Below are positions 14,968 through 21,700 of a stretch of 21,904 bases of DNA, in pieces. The notes beneath the pieces are model-generated. The model worked only from the letters and a program-made list of their open reading frames with translations. It did not search any database and was not told the DNA's origin. Position 1 is the first letter of the stretch. Every line of letters starts with the position of its first letter. Position numbers and translations under genes: made by a program. Origin of the DNA: JBPBQZ01 sp050955105 (GTDB taxonomy: Bacteria; Pseudomonadota; Gammaproteobacteria; Burkholderiales; Burkholderiaceae); NCBI GenBank assembly GCA_050955105.1, contig JBPBQZ010000023.1, positions 1-21,904 of the forward strand, given 5' to 3'.

Positions 14968-15216
14968 TCAGTCCGGTGAAAATTTCTCGTGAAGCCAAAA
15001 GATCAGCGAACAAGGGGGCGCAACAAGCAAAGTGAATTTTGCCCATCGATAGATACGCTCCAGGCTAACGAGGTGATATCGTCTTGCTCCGTTGACCCAA
15101 GCTAAAAAAGGCCAAAAAAACAATTCAAAAAATATCCCAGCACATACAAGCATGAACACGAAAATTATGCTTATGTGTAGGAATCCGATCGGACCGCGTG
15201 TTGATCGTATAGTCAT
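14968..15216 (-). CDS. 82-aa membrane protein, candidate immunity protein
   Basis: The ATG at 15216 follows a strong GGAGGGG site by 10 bases. The product has a long hydrophobic stretch at about 10-41 (IGFLHISIIFVFMLVC then FFELFFWPFLAWV) and a second at about 60-76 (AKFTLLVAPPCSLIFWL), so probably two inner-membrane helices with a basic loop (NGARRYH, RIYRWAK) between them. It lies 20 bases after the stop of a toxin-tail remnant (15237-15392). No family is recognised. The function as an immunity protein for a now-truncated CdiA-type tail is inferred from its place in a series of such pairs. Confidence 0.68.
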   Translation of the reverse strand: MTIRSTRGPIGFLHISIIFVFMLVCAGIFFELFFWPFLAWVNGARRYHLVSLERIYRWAKFTLLVAPPCSLIFWLHEKFSPD

Positions 15217-15236
15217 TTATCTTGTGCCCCTCCAAA

Positions 15237-15392
15237 TCAATTGAATGTGGCCTCATAGCCTGCGTCACTCGCTTCGGCAGCGATTGCGCCCAACGTATTG
15301 CCAAAAACTGATGGCAAACGGTTTTCGACTGAATATTTCGTGACACCGAGGCCCAGATCACGCCATTCCGCGCGGCTAACTGCCAGCCGTTG
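15237..15392 (-). pseudogene. 51-codon toxin-tail remnant
   Basis: Between an in-frame TAG (15395-15393) and a TGA (15239-15237), the frame reads RAEWRDLGLGVTKYSVENRL, then PSVFGNTLGAIAAEASDAGY and ATFN. It has a protein-like composition, no start codon with a ribosome site, and an immunity-like gene 20 bases downstream. I read it as the last piece of a displaced CdiA C-terminal domain whose front was lost. A different frame spanning 15125-15361 is rejected because it overlaps the immunity gene and has a random composition. Confidence 0.5.
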
Positions 15393-15413
15393 CTAAATAT
15401 AAACCGAGTTACC

Positions 15414-15626
15414 TCAGGTTACGATCTTGATTGCAGCTACGGTCATCATGGCCAAAGTGGCGATCGCCGCATCCCTTGCAGATTCGATTAGATCCCGCCA
15501 TCCCGGAGAATAATGTTCGCCGCTAAAGATTGTATGCATATAACCCCCAGCGGTTATTCCCAATTCAAACGTAACGAACCAGATTAAGAACGCATAGAGC
15601 GACGCGAGCGCGAATTGCTTGATCAT
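15414..15626 (-). CDS. 70-aa membrane protein, candidate immunity protein
   Basis: The ATG at 15626 overlaps the upstream toxin-tail stop as ATGA, a classic coupled pair, with GGGGGC about 8 bases upstream. Two hydrophobic segments are predicted, about 5-25 (FALASLYAFLIWFVTFELGI) and 50-69 (DAAIATLAMMTVAAIKIV), joined by a polar loop containing SGEHYSPGWRDL. The size and two-helix plan recall small membrane immunity proteins of CDI systems such as that of E. coli EC93, but I cannot claim homology. The role is inferred from coupling and context. Confidence 0.7.
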   Translation of the reverse strand: MIKQFALASLYAFLIWFVTFELGITAGGYMHTIFSGEHYSPGWRDLIESARDAAIATLAMMTVAAIKIVT

Positions 15627-15997
15627 CTTTTTTGCCCCCGGCTGTCTGCTGAATTGACTGTACCTTGCAAGTATTCGACGATTGTTCCGCCGGTAATATT
15701 TGCGCCGAGAACTCCGATATTGTTGGGTCTAAAGACGTTGCAGCCGCTTCTTGCCCACATGTGACTGCCGGCCCACTTTAATGCGGTATTTATAGTCGGT
15801 CTCCTCGCGGCGTTCACCGCGATCGCTGCCGGGAAGCCCCCGCCATAACCCAATGTGCCGAACATTGTGCTGTAAAGCGCTCCGGCCACTATATCGTCGT
15901 GTTTGCCGCTCATCGCATTGTTTATCGCGACGCTTACAGCGTCGCCAGCCGCGCTTATTGCCGTAGTCAACCCAAGTCCGCCGTGGGCACCGCCTAA
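15623..15997 (-). pseudogene. Toxin-tail fragment with glycine-rich hydrophobic stretch
   Basis: The frame opens after a TGA just above 15997 and has no ATG start; the first usable initiation codon is TTG at 15970. It encodes about 124 aa: TTAISAAGDAVSVAINNAMS, a glycine-rich hydrophobic section ALYSTMFGTLGYGGGFPAAI, then a basic middle and IGVLGANITGGTIVEYLQGT near the end. No pretoxin or secretion region is attached, so it looks like the end of a CdiA/FHA tail cut off from its carrier. It is coupled by ATGA to the 70-aa membrane gene. A frameshift join with the preceding 69-codon frame (its TAG at 15994-15996 overlaps this frame) is possible. Confidence 0.55.
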
Positions 15998-16203
15998 TCA
16001 AAATGTGACTCGCACGAATACATAGCGCTCTCAGCTACCGCCGGGTTGGCCGTCATTTTGAAAAGGACTCTTGCGTCCGCAACGTCCCCTGCCGCGACGC
16101 GATGTCTGGGTCGCGCATCTCCTCGATGCATCGCATCGTTATCCCCACCGCTACCGCTTATCCGTTCCAGCTCTGAAGCTATTCCGAGCTTTCTGATAGC
16201 CAT
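15994..16203 (-). CDS. 69-aa hypothetical protein overlapping a broken membrane gene
   Basis: The ATG overlaps the stop of the upstream membrane gene as TAATG. The product starts MAIRKLGIASELERISGSGG and is polar, with basic patches and two histidines; no motif is recognised. It may be a separate small gene, or the front of the next toxin tail cut off by a frameshift, since the frame of 15623-15997 begins where it ends. Coding status is uncertain. Confidence 0.35.
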   Translation of the reverse strand: MAIRKLGIASELERISGSGGDNDAMHRGDARPRHRVAAGDVADARVLFKMTANPAVAESAMYSCESHFD

Positions 16204-16484
16204 TAGCGAAGGTATAGGATCAATAAATTCACCTGCTCGGCGTATGCGCCGGAAGCGGTCAACAACGTTCCGAGCACAACGGCACAGTACATGGGCTTTC
16301 CTGGCAGGAGGTTGTACGACGTCACTGCAATTGCAATGCCAACCGCCCACAATGACACTCCGAACCAGGCGGAGAAATTGCCGTGCTCAATGACCTTCGT
16401 TTTCGACTCTCAGTGCGTATTCATGCCTGCTTCGCCTTTGGCTGTAATGACGATACACTTGCCCCGAGTCGAGAATTGACCCAT
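16203..16484 (-). pseudogene. Small two-helix membrane protein interrupted by an in-frame stop
   Basis: From an ATG at 16484, with GAGG 6 bases upstream, the frame reads MGQFSTRGKCIVITAKGEAG, then MNTH, a TGA (16412-16410), and continues in the same frame as ESKTKVIEHGNFSAWFGVSL to a TAA at 16205. Past the stop it has two hydrophobic helices (WFGVSLWAVGIAIAV and MYCAVVLGTLLTASGAY). Read through, it is 93 residues. The coherent protein on both sides of the TGA, plus a good ribosome site, argues for a nonsense mutation in a once intact gene. It may have been another immunity protein, since it sits among them, but no toxin tail immediately precedes it. Confidence 0.58.
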
Positions 16485-16621
16485 CATCGACCTCGCCGCT
16501 AATGCGTCTCGTCGACATTTATGATCTTGGTGCAAAGAGCCGGATCAATAATGCATCTGCCCGCCGGCACTTTCTTTACGAAAATTCATCGCGCCTAGAG
16601 CGCTATCGAGTTCGTCTCGTC
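16485..16621. other. Short spacer without a supported gene
   Basis: Between the 140-aa immunity gene and the broken 93-codon gene only short frames occur, such as a 14-codon one starting at the ATG near 16590. None has a ribosome site plus protein-like composition. Confidence 0.4.
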
Positions 16622-17044
16622 TCATGCACAAATCAACCAAGGCAAATGGCAACTCGCTTGCACACCGAGGATGAGTACGGGGGGCACAGAGCAGGCAACG
16701 AAAAAGATTGCCAACCAGCGCAACAGACCGCGTCTCGCTGTTAGTCCTTCTGCACTCAGATATCGTGCGGATAATACAAAAAAGAAATTCAGCGGCAGAG
16801 CGTCTTTTAGGAAAATATCGTCGCGGGGACAACGCAAAACTTTTACGAAGCTAGTCATGCCAAGCACCCAAGCAACGAAGGCCGTCGCAACGCTTAAAGC
16901 GATGACGGTATCACCAAGGCTAAGAATTATTCTAGGAGTCGCAGCATAAAGAGTCTTACCCGAGTCAATATAAAAGGCAGTGAAGATCGCAGTCACTGCG
17001 CAGAACAATGCTGAGAAAATCAGGGATCTCTGATGCGATTTCAT
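16622..17044 (-). CDS. 140-aa multi-helix membrane protein, candidate immunity protein
   Basis: The ATG at 17044 lies 9 bases after the stop of the toxin tail at 17054. Hydrophobic segments at about 7-26, 47-66, 82-97 and 107-131 suggest three or four helices. A frameshifted relative occurs at 12464-12873, beside a relative of the same toxin tail, so toxin and immunity appear to have travelled as a pair. Shared stretches: TAFVAWVLGMTSFVK here against TSVVTWF(F)IGVSFVK there, and LSAEGLTARRGLLRWL against LTPEGIEERKKLLSWM. No named family is recognised. The conserved pairing is the best evidence in the window that these downstream genes are cognate immunity genes. Confidence 0.74.
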   Translation of the reverse strand: MKSHQRSLIFSALFCAVTAIFTAFYIDSGKTLYAATPRIILSLGDTVIALSVATAFVAWVLGMTSFVKVLRCPRDDIFLKDALPLNFFFVLSARYLSAEGLTARRGLLRWLAIFFVACSVPPVLILGVQASCHLPWLICA

Positions 17045-17053
17045 TTGCTACTT

Positions 17054-17842
17054 CTATTTGAAGAGTAGTCGCAATACCGCGCGTGCGGATGCGGAAAATT
17101 CTGGCCGACCGAAGGTCCGCGTGCTCGTTTCTACTACCGCTGCGGTTGCGCCCGGAAACGGCTGTAGCCCCCGAACTCCGAAACTGACCGCGCCACCGAT
17201 GGGTGCTCCTTCAAAATTAAACGTCGAAACACCGCCTCCTACAGCCCCAAATTCCAATCCCAGATTAACGCACGTGGCGGATCCTCGAAGGTTTTCTGCC
17301 GACCCCTTGATGTAGCCAATCGTGCCGCCGATCGAAGGATCGAAACCATAACCAGCGGAGTGCTCTAAACAGCCACCCACGTCGAAGGTCGATTTGCCAA
17401 TACCAGGATTGAAATAAATCCCGGCTCCTTCTGCAACTCCTTTCCCGAGGATCATGCTTGCGCCGACCCCTGCAATTAAAGTCCCGGATGACCATTCCCA
17501 GGGGAGTAGAAATCCAGCCGAATGCTCTCCAGTATTCCAGCCGGGAGAGAACGGACCGAGAGAGTCGATCCGAGGTTTAATAACTACCGGAACGGTCGGT
17601 TCGATCTCCTTGTAAGGAGATTCTGATCCTCCCGTGCTTTCGACGATCAGATCTGTCGCTACGGTTGCTGGCGCAACGAGCATCGACGGATCTTGGACCA
17701 AGTAACTGTTTCCACTCCCGTCATTTCGTACTCTCATTCCTGTTCTGTCCGCGGTGGCGTGAAGTTCAGTGCGCATATGCTCCGCTGGACAACGTCCGGG
17801 AGTGGCCAAAATCAGAGTCTTGCGATTTGTCATGCCATCCAT
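17054..17842 (-). CDS. 262-aa displaced toxin C-terminal protein, glycine-rich beta type
   Basis: No FHA repeats or pretoxin precede it. It begins at an ATG (17842) that overlaps the end of the 212-aa gene, but the first 35 or so residues look unlike a protein domain, so the true remnant may begin later. From about residue 95 it is a glycine-rich, beta-like domain (GTLIAGVGASMILGKGVAEG, FDPSIGGTIGYIKGSAENLR, GLEFGAVGGGVSTF) with a basic C-terminus. The motif FGAVGGG followed about 20 residues on by SFGVRGLQPFPGATA recurs in the remnants ending at 12881 and, more loosely, 13612. Followed by its likely immunity gene. The activity is unknown; it could be intact only as a donor module for CdiA. 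Confidence 0.62.
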   Translation of the reverse strand: MDGMTNRKTLILATPGRCPAEHMRTELHATADRTGMRVRNDGSGNSYLVQDPSMLVAPATVATDLIVESTGGSESPYKEIEPTVPVVIKPRIDSLGPFSPGWNTGEHSAGFLLPWEWSSGTLIAGVGASMILGKGVAEGAGIYFNPGIGKSTFDVGGCLEHSAGYGFDPSIGGTIGYIKGSAENLRGSATCVNLGLEFGAVGGGVSTFNFEGAPIGGAVSFGVRGLQPFPGATAAVVETSTRTFGRPEFSASARAVLRLLFK

Positions 17843-18468
17843 AAAAGCAAGAGCAGCAGTCGTATCGCCTTACGACCGTGATGCGACATGATGGAAATCG
17901 CTCGTACCTGCAAAGTGGCCCAATTGCGCTTTACAGCCCTGCAGCAATTGAAAAGCGCATTGGCTGTTACGAACAAAGCTATCGCTATGTCGCAGAAATC
18001 CTTGAGAGACGCACCAATTACTTTGAGCGGGTGCGGTTTCCGCATATCGCCCCTTGCGATCGGTGTAACTAGACTATAGTTGGCAACACTATCGATCTTT
18101 TTATCAGAGTCAGTACTTTCCTTGCCATCGGAGTAGTTGACATTTGTGGACAGTTCTCTAGCCAGCGCATCTGTCGAAGCTAACGAAGAAAGTCGGTTTA
18201 TATAAGCGACTCTCCTCGGCGCCAACGAGTGGTAATCAACGTCAACCTCCTTCGGGTCGCTAGGCGCGGTAGTTGGCGCATTTTCCGACCAAATGAGTCG
18301 GCGCTTTGCAAGGTCGGAGACGGGCCTTTCGGCCCAGCCCAGCAGTCGCACGTCAAGGGAGGCGCCCGTAAAGACAAGCAGAATAACGAAAACTCGGAGG
18401 AAGTCTTGCATGCACTGACGCGATCTTAGGCGACGGTATCGCTCGATAGATAAACGGTCTTGGATCAA
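17830..18468 (-). CDS. 212-aa membrane-anchored protein of unknown function
   Basis: A TTG at 18468 follows AAAGGG by 5 bases, with that site inside the last codons of the immunity gene upstream, so translation is probably coupled. An ATG at 18411 is the alternative start. A hydrophobic segment near residues 22-45 (FLRVFVILLVFTGASLDVRL) could be a signal anchor. A polar, Ser/Asp-rich middle follows (STDALARELSTNVNYSDGKE), then a second helix (FCDIAIALFVTANALF) and a basic, leucine-rich end. Not recognised. It may be an accessory gene of the CDI locus, or an immunity protein for a lost tail; it is longer than the other candidates. Confidence 0.55.
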   Translation of the reverse strand: MIQDRLSIERYRRLRSRQCMQDFLRVFVILLVFTGASLDVRLLGWAERPVSDLAKRRLIWSENAPTTAPSDPKEVDVDYHSLAPRRVAYINRLSSLASTDALARELSTNVNYSDGKESTDSDKKIDSVANYSLVTPIARGDMRKPHPLKVIGASLKDFCDIAIALFVTANALFNCCRAVKRNWATLQVRAISIMSHHGRKAIRLLLLLLWMA

Positions 18469-18470
18469 GC

Positions 18471-18740
18471 CTACCCTTTAAACCAGGGACCGAATTTACG
18501 AGGTTCGTCGCTAATCATATTCATTCTTCGTAGATCCTTCGGCAACGCTATGCAAGTCCATATGGTAATACCGATAAAAATAGGGGTTCCGATCCATAAG
18601 AACGAGATGTCTTCGTCGAGGCCAAATACGCGGCCGCAAACTCCAGCAATGATAAAAGACGAAAACCCAGCACCGACGAACGAAAACAACCCTAGCGTCA
18701 CTGAAATTTCCAAGGTTGCGTAGAGTCGTCGCCAATTCAT
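18471..18740 (-). CDS. Immunity protein of the resident CdiA (candidate CdiI), 89 aa
   Basis: The ATG lies two bases after the CdiA stop (TGAACATG), with GGAG 7 bases upstream inside the last CdiA codons: tight translational coupling, as expected for a cdiA-cdiI pair. Two hydrophobic segments at about 10-38 (VTLGLFSFVGAGFSSFIIAG) and 46-66 (FLWIGTPIFIGITIWTCIAL) and a basic C-terminal tail (PKDLRRMN, PRKFGPWFKG) predict a two-helix inner-membrane protein. It should protect the producer and its siblings from the CdiA tip. The family is not recognised; the call rests on position and membrane character. Confidence 0.8.
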   Translation of the reverse strand: MNWRRLYATLEISVTLGLFSFVGAGFSSFIIAGVCGRVFGLDEDISFLWIGTPIFIGITIWTCIALPKDLRRMNMISDEPRKFGPWFKG

Positions 18741-18742
18741 GT

Positions 18743-21700
18743 TCAGTCTCCATTCTTCGGAATATCGTTAATGATTTTCAGCCCTTTCGAAGCCACTCCA
18801 AAAATTTGGATGACTTGCGTGGTTCCATAAGGCATCGCGTTTTTAGATATTGGAACCAATGTCTTGTTATTGAAGCGTGGCACTGTCACTCCGAACATCG
18901 AGTAAGGTCGGTTCAAACCATCTTCGACACCCATTTTCAATGGTTGCCGGGCCCTTAATGCGACGATGGATGTCGCGAGACTGAATGAATCGTATGCAAC
19001 GTCGCCCCACCGAGAACTTAACGAATTAAATCCGTCTCGCAGCGGGTTCACTCCTGGTGAATTAATACCGTTATAGCGGTTAAATAATCGGGTCAATCCC
19101 TCCGTCACGTCGCTAGAGCCCGTACTCATCATTCCCACGCCAGCTATACACCCAACTCCTCCGATAACGCAGAAGCCGAAGCCCGTCTTTGCCGTTACTC
19201 CGCCCGCTACGACTTTAATGACATCGCCAGCCACTCCAACCGGATCGCTGCGGACGGCATCACCGGTCTTGTGGAGCGGGGTATAACTAAATAGCCCGGC
19301 TTCCTTTTCCCGATTGACCCACCCCAGTTCGAGCTGGAGTTGAGACGCCTCTAATGTGCTTACATAGTTTGCGTTATATGCAGCACTATCCACAGGGTAT
19401 TGAGCCCAACATTTGACGGCAAAACACGCCGCTTTCGCGAGGCGATCTTGTGCGAAAGATCCGTCATCTGCTTTGGCCGCTATTGCTATAACTTCGTTTG
19501 CGTCGATTTGCCGATTGTTTAAATCGGCATTCGCACCAGTAAATGCCCCGCTGGCACCCCCCGCCGCAAACCCCGCCGCACCCGCCACCGCGTTACCAAC
19601 AATCTCCCCCAACGCCCTATCAACATTCGAATCCCCAGTCGCACCCCGAAACGCATCACTCAATTCATTCAGCTTCTCAGCCATCCCCGCGGACGCCGCA
19701 GCGCCCGCGGCACCGCCAACAGCGCTACCACCACCAAGCCCCGCCAGCACCGCTCCGCCGGCGGCATGCATCGCTACGCGGTAATCACCACCCTCGGCCC
19801 ATTTCGCTGCTTCGACCGGATCGGTCGCTGCTGCCTTTCGAGCATCCGCATACTGACCAATCTGCGTAGCCAACACTTGCCCCGCCGCACCGGCCGCCGC
19901 CATCATCTCGCCTTGCTTATCCAGCAGTTGATTCAAATCAGGCGTTTGAGATACCGTCCCATTCAAATTAGAAACGTCTCGACTTAGATCCTCGATGTCC
20001 TGCTTCTGATTCGCCTGGTCAGTGATCACGATCGTCGCGGCGCTGATCGCACTTCGTGTGACGGCGGTCTCACCACCGCTATCGCTCTGGGGCAACATCG
20101 GCGATACACCGCCACCATTTCGACCGACCTTATCGCCAGTTACAGGGTCCTTTCCGGCAACACTGCCACTCAATGAGATGCCCGCGCTTTTCGCCTCGTA
20201 GTTCGACCGGTTCTCCAAATCAGAATAGGAAAGAGTGCCCGTGTGAAGCGCATTCTTGCTTGCATCTGCCGTACTAGAGATATAAGCACCCTGCAGATCC
20301 GTATTACCCTTCACCACAATATCGAAACCGCCATCTCCGGCCTGTATTCCCGATTGCTCGACTACGCCCTTGTATTCACCCTTCGCGCGTCCGCTGCTGA
20401 TCCCGATACTTGCGTTACCACCACCCTGGCTAATCTCAAACCCACCACCCGTACTTTGTTGATGCGCGGCGCTTCGCGTCGTATCTTGCACGCTCGCAAT
20501 GTTTAGATTGCCACCAACATCCGCGCCGACATGCCGACCCTTCACGACCGCACCGACGATATTCGTATCACCGCCGCTGATTATCGTGAGGTTCTGCCTG
20601 GCATCGATGTGGGTGTTTTTTTGCATGAACGCGTCACTGTTGGCATCGCCGCGCGCCTGGCTCATGGACGCCGATACGCCAAAGCCTTGGGTTCCGTAGG
20701 AAACCCCGATGCTCGCATTTTGCGATGTGTTTGTGCTGCGGGTGACGTCGGTATCGGCGCCATTCAAGAGATCTACCCGGTTTTTTGCTGAGAGCAATAT
20801 GTCGCTTCCCGATACGTCCGAGCCTTGAATGGTGATATTTCCGGAGCCAGGCGTACCGTTGCCGGTCGCAACGAATGCTGTAGTCCCGCCCGACGCGACA
20901 TGGGCGCCGGCATTCGATGATCGGTCTTCGATGAAGGTGCTTTGGCTGCGACTCGAGCCCCAACTGAATTGAAGTTTTGCATCTGGCGCGCCGCGACTTA
21001 AAGCGCCTGCGGCGTCGGCAACGTTGTTGACGGCCGTGAACGCGTGTAATGCAGCCGCACGGCTATCCTGGCTGCGGCCTGCGGCACTTGCTTGGTCCGC
21101 AAAACTTTGCAAAGCACCACTAGTGCCCGACGATACGCCAATCGAGAATCCGCTTGAGCTGGTTTCGTGAGTCTCGTCGTGATGACGATTTGACCGCGCC
21201 CCATCAATGATGACGTCGGCGCCGATACCAATGATGTTGCCTGCGGCGAGCACGTCACTACCAGTGATATGCACCGTTTTACCGGCTCGCATATGCACTC
21301 CGCCGTCGCTGCTGCCTACCAGGCTGCCTTGTGCACTGATATTCGCATCACGGCTGCGGTCTTTCTGATTGCTACTGCCGTAAGAGAGGCCACCGGCAAT
21401 CGCCCCAAAGCCGCTTTTGTGCGTTTCTTTGAAATGTGACGCTTCCTGACGATTAGCCGTTGTGGTGATATTCAGATTGTTGGATGCCTCGATATTTATG
21501 TCATGGGTGGCGGCGACCGTTGAACCTTTCACTGTGACATCGTTGCCCGCGGCGATATTGACCCGGTCACCGGATATGGCGGTTCCAATCGCATTCGTAT
21601 AAGCGCTTGCATCGCGCGAGTGCGTCGATTCAGATGACAAGAATCCGTGGCTCGATTGTTTGTGCTCGTCCATCGCGCTGGCGCTACGCTCGCCGGCAAC

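Noticed and set aside
16390..16532. Frame starting MSTRRISGEV and ending near 16390 as a possible toxin tail before the 93-codon gene
   Set aside because: Overlaps the better supported MGQFSTRG frame, lacks a ribosome site, and is rich in Arg and His.
16545..16832. 95-codon minus-strand frame inside the 140-aa immunity gene
   Set aside because: Off-frame shadow; the 140-aa frame has a paralogue at 12464-12873.
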